Assembly: GCA_035504415.1 (NCBI GenBank)
Contig: DATJRY010000021.1
Span: forward strand, 372,001 to 436,000
Source of the DNA: Candidatus Sulfotelmatobacter sp.
GTDB lineage: Bacteria; Vulcanimicrobiota; Vulcanimicrobiia; Vulcanimicrobiales; Vulcanimicrobiaceae
Length of the DNA stretch: 64,000 bases
Direction of reading: 5' to 3'
Part shown: positions 8,914-17,355 of the stretch, piece by piece
Layout of the letters: every line of letters starts with the position of its first letter
Position numbering within the stretch: the stretch's first letter is position 1
Program-made: the position numbers and the translations under genes
The notes under the pieces: model-generated
Database searches by the model: none
What the model was told of the DNA's origin: nothing
What the model saw: the letters and a program-made list of their open reading frames with translations, nothing else

Positions 8914-9656
8914 CGCCGGTGACCGTGTACGTGCGTGTGCTCGCGAATGCCCGCGTACGCGCCCGACGCGAGGACGTCGGCCGGTTTGCCGTCGGCCAGC
9001 ACCTTGCGGTCAACGACCAGCAGCCGGTCGAACCACTCCGGCGCACGATCGAGGTCGTGCGTGGTCATCAGCACCGGCAGTCCCTTCGCGACCAGACCGC
9101 GGATGAGCGGCAAGAGCGCGTCTTCGGTGGCCGCGTCGACGCCGGTCGTCGGCTCGTCGAGCAGCAGCAGCGCGGGCTCTTGCGCCAGCGCGCGCGCGAC
9201 GAACACGCGTTGCTGCTGGCCGCCGGAGAGCTCGCTGATGTGGCGGTCGGCGAGCTGGCCGAGGTCGAGTGCGTCGATCGCCTCCGCGACCGTCTCGCGG
9301 TCGTGCGCCGAGAACGGTTGAAACGGCAGCAGCCGTGGATAGCGCCCCATCCCGACGACGTCGCGCACGCTGACCGGGAAGTTCCAATCGACGTCTTCGA
9401 TCTGCGGTACGTAGCCGATCGTCCCCGGCCGCAGTGCGCGTGGCGGCTTTCCTTCCACCCAGACCGTGCCCTCGGTCGGCAAGATGAGGCCGGCCACCGT
9501 CTTGAGCAACGTCGACTTGCCCGAACCGTTCGGACCGACGACGCCCAGCGCCGTGGCGTACGGCAGATCGAAGTCGACGCCGTCGAGCGCGGTGACCTTG
9601 TCGTACCGCACGCGCAGGCCGCGCACGGAGACCGCCATGCCGGCCCCGTCGGTCAT
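8910..9656 (-). CDS. Metal ABC transporter ATP-binding protein (ZnuC/MntA type)
   Basis: A complete ABC ATPase of 248 residues: Walker A GPNGSGKST, signature LSGGQQQR, Walker B LLLLDEP, and switch histidine in TTHDLD. The C-terminus ends in a histidine-rich tail (REHTHVHGHRR), often seen in zinc transport proteins. The start at 9656 overlaps the binding-protein stop by ATGA (9653-9656); an in-frame ATG at 9638 is a possible alternative. It powers uptake through the downstream permease. Confidence 0.92.
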   Translation of the reverse strand: MTDGAGMAVSVRGLRVRYDKVTALDGVDFDLPYATALGVVGPNGSGKSTLLKTVAGLILPTEGTVWVEGKPPRALRPGTIGYVPQIEDVDWNFPVSVRDVVGMGRYPRLLPFQPFSAHDRETVAEAIDALDLGQLADRHISELSGGQQQRVFVARALAQEPALLLLDEPTTGVDAATEDALLPLIRGLVAKGLPVLMTTHDLDRAPEWFDRLLVVDRKVLADGKPADVLASGAYAGIREHTHVHGHRR

Positions 9657-10522
9657 CGCAGGCTTTGCACGATCGTATCGGTGTCGACGTCGAGCATGCC
9701 GATGTAGGTCTGCACCGCGGGCTCCGCGCCCAGCGAGTCGTCGTAGAGGAAGGCGATTTTGACGCCGCCCAGACTCGCCGCCAGCGTCCGCGCCAGCTTG
9801 TCGCTGTATTCGTGTTCCGCGAAGACGGCGGGGACGTGGATCGCGCGCGCCTCGCGGATGATGTCCGCGATATGGGCCGGGTTCGGTTCGGCGCCGGCGA
9901 CGGGTTCGATTGCGCCCACGATCCGTAAGCCGAAGCGCCGCGCGTAATAGTCGAAGGCGTCGTGGAAGACGATCATCGCGCGGCGCCGCGGCGGGATGGT
10001 CGCGATCTTGCCGCGGATGCGGGCCGTCAGCGCGACCAGCTGCTTGTCGTACGCCGCCGCGTTGGCGCGATAGTCGGCGGCGTGCGCGGGATCGGCCAAG
10101 ACCAGCGCGTCGCGCACCTTGTCGACGTAGTGCTGCGCGTAGACCGGGTCCATCCACAGGTGCGGGTTCCCGTTGACGACCGGCAGGCCGTCGGTGCACA
10201 CGACGATGCGCAGGTTCGGGTCGCCGGCGTTGGTCAGCGTCGCCTGCAGCCAACCCTCCAGGTTGGCCCCGTTCTCCACCAGGACGTCGGCGTCGCGCAG
10301 GGCGGCGATGTCCTGGGGCGTCGGCTGGTAGTCTTCGGGAGACGCGCCGATCGGAACCAGCGAGACGATCGAGGGTCCATCCCCCGCCGCACCGCGGGCC
10401 AGCGAGGCGAGCGTGGGCGTGGTCGCCACGATGCGCAGCGGCCCCGCCGCTCGCTGGCCGCCACCGTGCGAACACGCGACGAGGAGCAGCGCGAGGAACG
10501 CGGCGTAGCGACGAAGGGGCAT
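9653..10522 (-). CDS. Metal ABC transporter substrate-binding lipoprotein (ZnuA/TroA family)
   Basis: Residues 1-20 form a lipoprotein signal peptide with lipobox LVAC. The mature protein carries TroA-family metal ligands: histidines in NPHLWMDPVYA and VFHDAFDYYARRFG, and an acidic/His segment AEHEYSDK. It captures zinc or manganese outside the membrane and delivers it to the ZnuB-like permease. There is no long histidine-rich loop of the E. coli ZnuA kind. The ATG at 10522 has a purine-rich GAGAGAGAGGG site just upstream. First gene of the operon; no regulator box could be recognised upstream. Confidence 0.9.
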   Translation of the reverse strand: MPLRRYAAFLALLLVACSHGGGQRAAGPLRIVATTPTLASLARGAAGDGPSIVSLVPIGASPEDYQPTPQDIAALRDADVLVENGANLEGWLQATLTNAGDPNLRIVVCTDGLPVVNGNPHLWMDPVYAQHYVDKVRDALVLADPAHAADYRANAAAYDKQLVALTARIRGKIATIPPRRRAMIVFHDAFDYYARRFGLRIVGAIEPVAGAEPNPAHIADIIREARAIHVPAVFAEHEYSDKLARTLAASLGGVKIAFLYDDSLGAEPAVQTYIGMLDVDTDTIVQSLR

Positions 10523-10599
10523 CGCCCTCTCTCTCGGCGCGCCGCCAGGTCGTCCCTTCGGCCCACCCACCCGGACCGCCCCAGCGCCTCCGTAAGGCT

Positions 10600-10629
10600 T
10601 TGACAGGGGGGACCCGGCTACGGTAGAAT
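10600..10629 (+). promoter_or_regulatory. Sigma-70 type promoter of tRNA-Ala
   Basis: TTGACA at 10600-10605 and TAGAAT at 10624-10629 are separated by 18 bases. The predicted transcription start (about 10636) lies just before the tRNA at 10645. Confidence 0.75.
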
Positions 10630-10644
10630 CGCCCGTCGGCCCGT

Positions 10645-10720
10645 GGGGGTGTAGCTCAGTTGGTAGAGCACTTGCTTCGCATGTAAGGGGTCAGGAGTTC
10701 GAGTCTCCTCACCTCCACCA
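10645..10720 (+). tRNA. tRNA-Ala (anticodon CGC)
   Basis: A complete 76-base cloverleaf with encoded CCA. The acceptor stem pairs GGGGGTG with CACCTCC; the D-arm has AGCTCAGTTGGTAGAGC; the anticodon stem CTTGC/GTAAG closes a TTCGCAT loop with anticodon CGC (reads GCG, alanine); the T-arm has GGAGTTCGAGTCTCC. GCG is a heavily used codon at this GC content. Confidence 0.95.
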
Positions 10721-10727
10721 CGTCCAG

Positions 10728-10763
10728 AAAGCCCGCCTTGTACAGAGAGCGGGCTTTTTCTTT
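10728..10763 (+). terminator. Intrinsic terminator after tRNA-Ala
   Basis: AAAGCCCGC and GCGGGCTTT form a 9-bp stem (10728-10736 and 10749-10757) followed by a T-rich run (TTCTTT). It ends the tRNA transcript. Confidence 0.85.
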
Positions 10764-10783
10764 GCGTCCGCGCGCCGTAAGGA

Positions 10784-11257
10784 ATGGAACGCAAGCCCCG
10801 CGAGGCGCAACATCAACCGTCAGGCAGCGAGATGCGTCGCGCTCCTGGGGTACGAGGGCGGCACGGATGGCCGCAGCCGGCCCGTCGAGCCTATGGGAGG
10901 TCGAGAGGCATACAAACGACCTGGAAGCCGCATGAGAAGCACGGTGAGCTGACGGGACGCGGAGATCTGCCCGACAGCGTCTTCGCCTTTCCGAAGGAGC
11001 GCAAAGAACCGTTGACCGACGCCGGCCACGTGCGCAATGCGATCGCGCGCTTCGATCAAACGATCGATGTTTCCGACGATGACCGAGCGTTGGCGTTTGC
11101 CAACATCAAGAAAGCCGCCGAATACTACGGCGTCGACATGACGGAAACGGACTGGCATCAACTCGGCAGCACGCCGCACACCGGGCGGACCGCCGAGCAG
11201 CGCCGCGAATCGGCACGCGAAGCCGTCGCGACAAAACGCGAACGAGGAGAGCTGTGA
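10784..11257 (+). CDS. DUF6582-like small protein next to tRNA-Ala
   Basis: The C-terminal 110 residues match a widespread short family of unknown function, seen in the blocks LTGRGDLPDSVFAFPKERK, EPLTDAGHVRNAIARFDQT and IKKAAEYYGVDM. The last 30 residues are charged. The N-terminal 45 residues in this frame do not look like the family and are rich in Arg/Pro, so the true start is uncertain: ATG 10784 (AAGGA directly before it) or ATG 10832. The family is often linked to phage or mobile DNA, and the position directly after a tRNA fits a past insertion, but no integrase or att repeat was seen. Confidence 0.55.
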   Translation: MERKPREAQHQPSGSEMRRAPGVRGRHGWPQPARRAYGRSRGIQTTWKPHEKHGELTGRGDLPDSVFAFPKERKEPLTDAGHVRNAIARFDQTIDVSDDDRALAFANIKKAAEYYGVDMTETDWHQLGSTPHTGRTAEQRRESAREAVATKRERGEL

Positions 11258-11327
11258 GGGCACGACGCCTCACAATCGTTATCGCGTTTCCTGGCTAAGC
11301 ATTCAACAGCTGCGACTTCGTCGCGTA

Positions 11328-11765
11328 CTATCTGGCCGCGAGCGGATCTCCGTGGGCGAAGATCTGACGTTCTCCGGCGAGGGTGTCCATGAACTCGCGC
11401 ATGCGGACGATGCGGCCGCCGGCGCAGGTGAACACGAAACAATAGTCGTTCTCGTACTGTGCGCCGTTCGGCAGCGGTGACGACAAGTGGAGCTCGACGA
11501 CCGCCGTCGCGCCGTCGGCGTGCCAGCCGTGGAACGACACGGCGACGTCGACGAACAGCCGGTGCATCTCGACGGCCAGGAAGTGCGCGATCGGCGCGGC
11601 GCCGACGAAGCCGCTTGCGGCGCCCAGCGCGCGCGCCGTCGCGTTGCCGGGCGGCGCGATCCACTCGGCGTCCGGCGCGAAACAACGCGCGATCCGCGCT
11701 TCGTCGCGGCTTGCCATCGCGGCGAACGCCTCTTTGACGAGCGCCAGGGTCTGGGCTGATTCCAC
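11328..11765 (-). CDS. SnoaL-like / NTF2-fold protein
   Basis: A 145-residue single-domain protein of the SnoaL/nuclear transport factor 2 fold: helix ALVKEAFAAMASRDEARIARCFAPDAEW, then alternating strands ending IVRMREFMDTLAGE. The family includes small enzymes and ligand-binding proteins; the reaction cannot be assigned. The start is GTG at 11765 with a perfect GGAGGTGA ribosome binding site. Divergent from the alkylation-repair genes. Confidence 0.75.
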   Translation of the reverse strand: MESAQTLALVKEAFAAMASRDEARIARCFAPDAEWIAPPGNATARALGAASGFVGAAPIAHFLAVEMHRLFVDVAVSFHGWHADGATAVVELHLSSPLPNGAQYENDYCFVFTCAGGRIVRMREFMDTLAGERQIFAHGDPLAAR

Positions 11766-11911
11766 GAGTCACCTCCAACGGAGGGCATCGTGCACCTCCG
11801 GCGCCCGTGGTGCTCGCGGTTTTCGGCCGTGGTCGCCTGGCCGGGATGGGTCCGGTGACCATGTCCGAAAACCGCCAGACCGGCCGTTGCGGCCGGATTA
11901 TCGTCAGCACG

Positions 11912-13405
11912 ATGGACCTCGATCGCACCGCCTGTTATCAGGCACTGTTGGCCCGCGACGCGCGCTACGACGGCGTCTTCTTCACCTGCGTGCGCTCGAC
12001 GGGCGTCTATTGCCGCTCGATCTGTCCGGCGCGGCCGCCGCACTTGCACCACTGCGTGTTCGTGCCGTCCGCCGCCGCCGCGCAGGCGGCGGGCTTCCGA
12101 CCGTGCCTGCGTTGCCGGCCCGAGTGCTCGCCGTCGTTCACCGGCTGGCAAGGTTCGGCGAGCGTGGAACGGGCGCTCGCGCTGATCGAAGGCGGCGCGC
12201 TCGACGACGCCGGCGTCGACGCGCTCGCGAGCCGGCTCGGCATGGGCGAGCGGCAACTGCGACGGCTCTTCCAGCGTCACCTCGGCGCGACGCCGATCGC
12301 GGTCGCGCAGACGCGGCGCGTCCACTTCGCCAAGCAGCTGATCCACGAGACGGACCTGTCGATGACGCAGGTCGCGCTCGCGAGCGGTTTCGGCAGCGTC
12401 CGCCGGTTCAACGAGACGTTCCACGCCCTCTACGGACGCGGCCCCAGCGAGCTGCGTCGCCGGCACGCGAGCGCCGCCGCGCCCGGCTCCGGCATCACCC
12501 TTTCGTTACGCTATCGTCCGCCGTACGACTGGCCGGCGTTGCTCGGCTTTCTCGCGACACGCGCCATCCCGGGCGTCGAAGTCGTCGCCGACGACACGTA
12601 CCGGCGCGTCATCGAGATCGACGGCGCGCTGGGCACGATCGAGGTCGCGCACCAGCCGCGCGATGCCGCGCTGCGCGTCACGGTGCGCTTTCCGCACCTG
12701 CAAGCGTTGCCGGAGATCATCGCGCGCACGCGCCGCCTGTTCGATCTCGGCGCCGATCCGCACGCGATCGCACGCACGCTCGAGCGCGACCCGGTCCTGG
12801 CGCCGTTCGTCGCCGCGCGTCCGGGCCTGCGGGTGCCGGGCGGTTGGGACGGGTTCGAGATCGCCGTGCGCGCGATTCTCGGGCAGCAGATCACCGTCAC
12901 GGGCGCGCTGCACGCCGCCCGCCGACTCGTTCACGCGCTCGGCCGGCCGATCGACGCCGCGACGGCGTTGCCGGGCCTGACCCACGCCTTCCCGGGGCCC
13001 GAACGATTCGGCACCGACGGTTGCGCGACCATCGGCGTTCCGCGCGCGCGAGCCGCCGCGCTGACGGGCCTGGCCGCGACGGCGTTCGCCGAGCCCGATC
13101 TGTTCACGCCGCAGCGCAGCCTCGAGGACGCGGTCGCGCGGTTGCGGGCGGCGCCGGGGATCGGCGAGTGGACCGCGCAGTACATCGCGATGCGCGCCCT
13201 GCGCGAGAACGACGCGTTCTTGGCGGCCGACGTCGCGCTGCAGCGCATCCTCGCCGTCGGCGGCGTGCGCCCGACGGCGCGGCAGCTGCTGGCGCGCGCC
13301 GAGGCCTGGCGACCGTGGCGCGCGTACGCCGTGCTCCACTTGTGGACGGCCGAGGCGCTTGCGGCCTCGTCCGCGGGCGAGACCGATGCTGCGCTTACTG
13401 CGTGA
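11912..13405 (+). CDS. alkA: Ada-type regulator fused to AlkA DNA-3-methyladenine glycosylase II
   Basis: A 497-residue fusion. Residues 1-78 are the Ada zinc domain with C34, C38, C65 and C68; C34 corresponds to the cysteine that accepts methyl groups from phosphotriesters in Ada. Residues 85-185 are an AraC-type HTH. The rest is AlkA: N-terminal domain, then HhH-GPD with PGIGEWTAQYIAMRAL and catalytic aspartate in FLAADVALQ. It removes alkylated bases and probably activates its own transcription when methylated. ATG 11912 is chosen because it begins the Ada domain. The stop overlaps the next gene by 20 bases. Confidence 0.9.
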   Translation: MDLDRTACYQALLARDARYDGVFFTCVRSTGVYCRSICPARPPHLHHCVFVPSAAAAQAAGFRPCLRCRPECSPSFTGWQGSASVERALALIEGGALDDAGVDALASRLGMGERQLRRLFQRHLGATPIAVAQTRRVHFAKQLIHETDLSMTQVALASGFGSVRRFNETFHALYGRGPSELRRRHASAAAPGSGITLSLRYRPPYDWPALLGFLATRAIPGVEVVADDTYRRVIEIDGALGTIEVAHQPRDAALRVTVRFPHLQALPEIIARTRRLFDLGADPHAIARTLERDPVLAPFVAARPGLRVPGGWDGFEIAVRAILGQQITVTGALHAARRLVHALGRPIDAATALPGLTHAFPGPERFGTDGCATIGVPRARAAALTGLAATAFAEPDLFTPQRSLEDAVARLRAAPGIGEWTAQYIAMRALRENDAFLAADVALQRILAVGGVRPTARQLLARAEAWRPWRAYAVLHLWTAEALAASSAGETDAALTA

Positions 13406-13931
13406 TCGCCTGGCCTCGCCGATCGGCGAGATCCAACTCCTCACCGACGCCGACGGCGTCTTGCGGGCGCTCGACTTCACCGATCACGTCGCGCGCATGG
13501 AGCATCTCCTGCGCCTGCAGAACGGTCCCTATGCGATCGCCGACGGGGCCGCGCCACCCGCGATCGCGCGTGCGCTCACCGCGTACTTCGCCGGCGAGAT
13601 CGGTGCGCTCGACGCGCTGCCGGTCGCGACCGGCGGGACGGACTTCCAGCGCGCGGTGTGGGCCGCCCTACGCGACATTCCGGTCGGCACTACCACGACC
13701 TACGGTGCGCTGGCGAAACGGCTCGCGAGCCCGACCGCCGGTCGCGCCGTCGGCGCGGCGAACGGCGCGAACCCGATCGGGATCGTCGTGCCGTGTCATC
13801 GCGTCATCGGCGCGAACGGCACGCTGACCGGCTACGGGGGCGGAATATTCCGCAAGCGCTGGCTGCTCGAGCACGAGGCCGGCGCGCTCGGACTGATCAG
13901 CGCGGCGGATCGAGGTGGTGCTTGCGAATGA
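13386..13931 (+). CDS. ogt: Methylated-DNA--protein-cysteine methyltransferase
   Basis: A 181-residue O6-alkylguanine-DNA alkyltransferase. Suicide cysteine C137 sits in the invariant PCHRV motif; FQRAVWAALRDIPVGTTTTYG and the DNA-binding helix AKRLASPTAGRAVGAANGANP are typical. It directly reverses O6-methylguanine. The ATG at 13386 overlaps the AlkA gene by 20 bases, so the two form an Ada-like regulon split over two proteins. Its 3' end overlaps the convergent binding-protein gene by 35 bases. Confidence 0.92.
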   Translation: MLRLLRDRLASPIGEIQLLTDADGVLRALDFTDHVARMEHLLRLQNGPYAIADGAAPPAIARALTAYFAGEIGALDALPVATGGTDFQRAVWAALRDIPVGTTTTYGALAKRLASPTAGRAVGAANGANPIGIVVPCHRVIGANGTLTGYGGGIFRKRWLLEHEAGALGLISAADRGGACE

Positions 13932-14652
13932 GGGCCTGGGCTTCGCTGCCGCGCAGGTAGTCGAGGAACGCTTGCGCCGCGGCCGCGTGCGCCGCGCCGT
14001 TGACGACCGCGCCGCGGCTGACGGTGAACACGTCGTCCTCGGCCGGCACCGGAATCGCTTCCAGCTCGTCGGTGACGTCGGAGCTGAAGCCGATCGCCGC
14101 GTCGGCGAGACCGTTCTTGACCGCGGCCGCGATCTCGGCCGAGGACGGCTTGGTCGTCGCGACGTTGGCCATCACCTTGCGCTCGAAGTCCGACCCGTAG
14201 CCCTTGGACGCCTTGGCGAGCACTTCGTGCGCGTAGGTCGCCGGCGGCGAGTTGGCGACGCCGAACGCGACGCGCACGCCGGGGTCGGCCAGGTCGCGCA
14301 GGCCGTGAATCTTCTTCGAACCCTTGGGGACCAGCACGACCTCGTGGTAGCCGAGCACGCCGACCGGCGAGCCGATCTTGCTCGCGATCGGCGAGAGCGC
14401 CGTCTCGCCGACCATGATCAGGTCGACCGGGGCGCCGGCCTGGACCTGGGCGACCAGCACCTGCGCGCCGCCGTACGAGGCCTGGATCTTGACCCCCGGG
14501 TGCGAGCGCTCGAAGGCGGGGATGATGTCGTTCATCGCCGGGTGGGCGACGGCGGCGATCAGCGCGACGACGTCGGTGTCGGCCGAGGCCGGGGCGATCG
14601 CCCCGAACGCGATCATGAGGGAGGCCAGAACGGCAAGCGCGGTACGTTGCAT
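13897..14652 (-). CDS. ModA-like periplasmic substrate-binding protein (orphan)
   Basis: A 251-residue type II binding protein with signal peptide (cleaved near ASADT). It resembles molybdate-binding ModA in layout: VALIAAVAHPAMNDIIPAFER, SYGGAQVLVAQVQAGAPVDL, and a C-terminal FLDYLRGSEAQALIRKHHLD. No permease or ATPase gene is adjacent. A clear paralogue lies at 30918-31685. The ligand is unknown; molybdate is only one possibility, since the family also binds other small anions. Confidence 0.8.
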   Translation of the reverse strand: MQRTALAVLASLMIAFGAIAPASADTDVVALIAAVAHPAMNDIIPAFERSHPGVKIQASYGGAQVLVAQVQAGAPVDLIMVGETALSPIASKIGSPVGVLGYHEVVLVPKGSKKIHGLRDLADPGVRVAFGVANSPPATYAHEVLAKASKGYGSDFERKVMANVATTKPSSAEIAAAVKNGLADAAIGFSSDVTDELEAIPVPAEDDVFTVSRGAVVNGAAHAAAAQAFLDYLRGSEAQALIRKHHLDPPR

Positions 14653-14749
14653 ACCTGCCTATCGTCGGCCATCCGGCCGGCCCATTCGAGCGTCCGCTCC
14701 GTTCAGCTAACGTAAACTTAGCAGACGTTCGCTCATGGTGAAAGCCGGC

Positions 14750-15391
14750 TCACAGCTGCAAGAAGCCGTCGGCCTGGCTCGAGAACCCCGGAATCTGCGG
14801 TCGCGCGTACGTGAGCAGCACGCACGTGACGAGCGCGAACGCGATCAGCGGCGCGAACAGCGCGAGGATCATGGCGAGCGTGAACAGCGCGATCGTGACG
14901 TACGATCGCGCCAGCGCCCGGCGCCGCATCGCCAGCGTACCCGGCTTCTGCGACGATCGTCCGATCGCTTCGTGGGCAAAACCGTGGTAGGTGAAGTTGA
15001 CGAACAGGATGCCGGCCGCATAGATGAAGACCGGGACGGGTGCGAAGCGCGTGTCCGCCATCCAGGCCGTCGCGAACGGCACCAGCGAGGCGGCGAACAT
15101 GTGCGCGAAGATCCATAGCGTCAGGCGCGCCGTCGTCGCGCCGGCCGAGCGCAACAAGAAGTGGTGATTGATCCACATGATCGCGATCAGCAGGTAGCTC
15201 ACCACGTAGCTGAGCGCGGTCGGCCACTCGTCGAACAACGCCGCGAACGTCGGGTGCGCGGGCAACCGCAGCTGCAACACCATGATCGTGATGATCACCG
15301 CGAACACGCCGTCGGAGAAGCTCCCCACCCGTGAGTGGCTGAGGATCCGGCGCGCCTCCTCGGACGCGCCGGTGCGTTCACTCTCTTCCAT
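14750..15391 (-). CDS. TMEM175-type (DUF1211) potassium channel-like membrane protein
   Basis: A 213-residue protein with about six transmembrane segments. The TMEM175 signature RxxxFSDGVFAV (RVGSFSDGVFAVIITIMVLQ) is at the start of the first segment. Bacterial members are tetrameric potassium-permeable channels. ATG 15391 is chosen; an in-frame ATG at 15403 is also possible. The 5' end overlaps the stop of the upstream oxygenase gene, suggesting co-transcription. Confidence 0.85.
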   Translation of the reverse strand: MEESERTGASEEARRILSHSRVGSFSDGVFAVIITIMVLQLRLPAHPTFAALFDEWPTALSYVVSYLLIAIMWINHHFLLRSAGATTARLTLWIFAHMFAASLVPFATAWMADTRFAPVPVFIYAAGILFVNFTYHGFAHEAIGRSSQKPGTLAMRRRALARSYVTIALFTLAMILALFAPLIAFALVTCVLLTYARPQIPGFSSQADGFLQL

Positions 15392-15974
15392 CGGGCACCC
15401 CATACCAAGCGGTGATGACGTACTTCGTGCCGCGCGCGACCGGCTCGGCGCGGTGCAGCAGCGAGGGCGAGAAGGCGATCGCGACGCCGGGCGAGGGCTG
15501 CACGACCACGTCCGCGTCGAGCAGCGCCGTCGCGCCGCCCGCCAGATCGTCGTTGAGATAGCACACCAGCGAGAGCGTCCGGCGCGGGTCGTCGGGCGCG
15601 GGCCGATCGCGGTGCTCGACGTACTTGCCGCCGACGTGATAGCGAACCAGTTGGCATTCGGTCAGCACCGACCCGGGCGCTACCTTGGCCGCAAGTCGTG
15701 CGGTGACGACGGCGAGTCGATCGCGATACGCGCCGGCGTGCGGACGATGCAGCTCCTCGGGCAAGAACTCCGCCTCGCGGATCGACGCGTCGACCGCGAG
15801 GTTCTCGTTGATGCCGGCCGGCACCCAACACGGCGAATCGGCCGCGATCATCACCGCCGCCGCCGCTTCGACCGGCGCGAAGGCGCGCAACACGTAGACG
15901 CCCGGCGCGATCTCGACGGGGGCGCTCGCGGTGCGCGGGACCAGCTCGGCCGCCCGCGCGCTGGTCAGCTCCAA
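15378..15974 (-). CDS. 2-oxoglutarate/Fe(II)-dependent oxygenase (prolyl-hydroxylase-like)
   Basis: A 198-residue double-stranded beta-helix oxygenase. Iron ligands H121 and D123 (VEHRDRP) and H174 (SLLHRAEPV), plus K184 for 2-oxoglutarate, are all present, as is CYLNDDLAGGATALL, typical of P4H-like domains. It should hydroxylate a protein or small molecule; the substrate is unknown. It is followed by the channel gene with a 14-base overlap and preceded by the MarR gene four bases upstream, so all three may be one transcript. Confidence 0.85.
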   Translation of the reverse strand: MELTSARAAELVPRTASAPVEIAPGVYVLRAFAPVEAAAAVMIAADSPCWVPAGINENLAVDASIREAEFLPEELHRPHAGAYRDRLAVVTARLAAKVAPGSVLTECQLVRYHVGGKYVEHRDRPAPDDPRRTLSLVCYLNDDLAGGATALLDADVVVQPSPGVAIAFSPSLLHRAEPVARGTKYVITAWYGVPDGRE

Positions 15975-15978
15975 GCGT

Positions 15979-16470
15979 TCAGCTCTCGTCGTTCTCGAAC
16001 GCGATCAGCATCTTGCGCAAGAGGCCCGTGAGCTGTTTGCGTTCCGCGGCGGTGAGGCCGGGGACGATCTGGTCGGCGACCGCGTCGCGCGCGGCGTTCG
16101 CGCGCTGCACCGCGCGCCGTCCTTCGGGCGTGATCGAGAGCAGCACCGAACGGCGGTCGGCGGTGCCGTGCTGGCGCTCGATGTAGCCGGCACGCTCGAG
16201 GCGATCGAGCCGGTTGGTCATCGCGCCCGACGAGCAGATGAGCGATGCGGCGACGGTGCCGGGATTCTTCGGCTCCTCGCCGCCCAAGGCCAGCGAATTG
16301 AGCACGTCGACCTCGCCGTGCTTGAGTCCCAGCTTGCCGAACACGTCGGCCAGCCGCCGGTCGAGGAAAGAAAGTACCCGATAGAGCCGGCTCGCGACTT
16401 GCACGACGTCGTCGTCCTCTCGCTTGTCCGGCAGCTGGGCGAGCGTTCGGCCGATGAAGTCCTGTTTCAC
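15979..16470 (-). CDS. MarR family transcriptional regulator
   Basis: A 163-residue winged-helix repressor: GTVAASLICSSGAMTNRLDRLERAGYIER is the HTH and recognition helix, followed by the wing DRRSVLLSITPEG. The GTG at 16470 is preferred; a TTG at 16506 would extend into the operator. It is divergently oriented to an SDR gene and the shared intergenic region holds two near-identical operator copies, so it probably represses both itself and the SDR and is relieved by a small ligand. Confidence 0.88.
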   Translation of the reverse strand: MKQDFIGRTLAQLPDKREDDDVVQVASRLYRVLSFLDRRLADVFGKLGLKHGEVDVLNSLALGGEEPKNPGTVAASLICSSGAMTNRLDRLERAGYIERQHGTADRRSVLLSITPEGRRAVQRANAARDAVADQIVPGLTAAERKQLTGLLRKMLIAFENDES

Positions 16471-16507
16471 CGCCCTCAGCCTACCACGGAAGAACTTGTC
16501 CGTCAAG

Positions 16508-16570
16508 AATCTTTATATCGAAATACTTGACTCAGCACGACCTCGGGCATAGTATTTTGATATGAAGATT
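16508..16570. promoter_or_regulatory. Paired MarR operators in the divergent promoter region
   Basis: The 20-mer AGTATTTYGATATRAAGATT occurs twice in inverted orientation: on the minus strand at 16508-16527 and on the plus strand at 16551-16570, with 18 of 20 bases identical. The first copy lies inside a larger imperfect palindrome (16503-16530, TCAAG...CTTGA). The left copy touches the -35 and the right copy covers the -10 of the SDR promoter. Confidence 0.7.
16527..16555 (+). promoter_or_regulatory. Promoter of the MarR-controlled SDR
   Basis: TTGACT (16527-16532), 17-base spacer, TAGTAT (16550-16555). It is flanked and overlapped by the two MarR-type operator copies, the usual arrangement for repression by steric exclusion. 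Confidence 0.7.
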
Positions 16571-16605
16571 TCTCGCTTCGAACAGAACTGCGCCGGAGCC
16601 GCCCG

Positions 16606-17355
16606 ATGAACAGCTTGACCGGGAAGGTGGCCATCGTCACCGGCGGCTCCAAGGGCATCGGCGCCGGGATCGCGCGCGGTCTCGCCAGCGCCGGCGCGGC
16701 CGTCGCCGTGAACTATTCGTCCGACCGGGCCGGCGCCGAGCGCGTCGTGACCGCGATCCGCGAGGCCGGCGGCCGCGCCCTCGCCGTCCAGGGCGACGTC
16801 GCGAAGGGCGCCGACGTCGAGCGGCTGTTCGCCGAGACGGCCAAGGAGCTGGGGCCGCCGAGCATCGTCGTCAACAACGCGGGCGTGTACCGCTTCGATC
16901 CGATCGAGCAGGTCACCGAGGACGAGTTCCGCCGCGAGTTCGACACCAACGTGCTCGGCACGCTGTTGGTCAGCCGCGAAGCGGCCAAGACGTTTCCCGC
17001 CGCGGGCGGCAGCATCGTCAACATCAGCTCGGTCGCGAGCACGGCACACATGCCGGGCGCGTCCGTCTACTCAGCGACGAAGGCCGCGCTTGACGCGGTG
17101 ACGCGTTCGCTGGCCGCCGAGCTGGGGCCGCGCAAGATTCGCGTCAACACCGTCGCGCCGGGCCCGGTCGACACCGAAGGCTCGCAGGCCGCCGGCGTCA
17201 TCGGCAGCGACTTCGAGAAGGCGATGGTCGCGCAGACGCCGCTCGGACGCATCGCGAAGCCCGACGACATCGCGCCGGTCGTGGTGTTCCTAGCCTCCGA
17301 CGACGCGGGCTGGCTGACCGGTGAGCGCGTGAGCGCGTCGGGCGGTCTTCACTAA
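16606..17355 (+). CDS. SDR family oxidoreductase (FabG-like)
   Basis: A 249-residue classical [11 protein letters not shown] cofactor motif at 12-19, NNAG, serine in INISSVAS, and [10 protein letters not shown] giving the YxxxK pair. The N-terminal charge pattern (NYSSDRA) suggests NADP preference. Likely reduces a quinone, aldehyde or ketone, given MarR control; this substrate class is inference. Its stop overlaps the convergent small gene by three bases. Confidence 0.88.
   Translation: MNSLTGKVAIVTGGSKGIGAGIARGLASAGAAVAVNYSSDRAGAERVVTAIREAGGRALAVQGDVAKGADVERLFAETAKELGPPSIVVNNAGVYRFDPIEQVTEDEFRREFDTNVLGTLLVSREAAKTFPAAGGSIVNISSVASTAHMPGASVYSATKAALDAVTRSLAAELGPRKIRVNTVAPGPVDTEGSQAAGVIGSDFEKAMVAQTPLGRIAKPDDIAPVVVFLASDDAGWLTGERVSASGGLH

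Noticed and set aside
10645-11260. Genomic island with attL/attR at tRNA-Ala
   Set aside because: No integrase and no second copy of the tRNA 3' end was seen downstream within the window.
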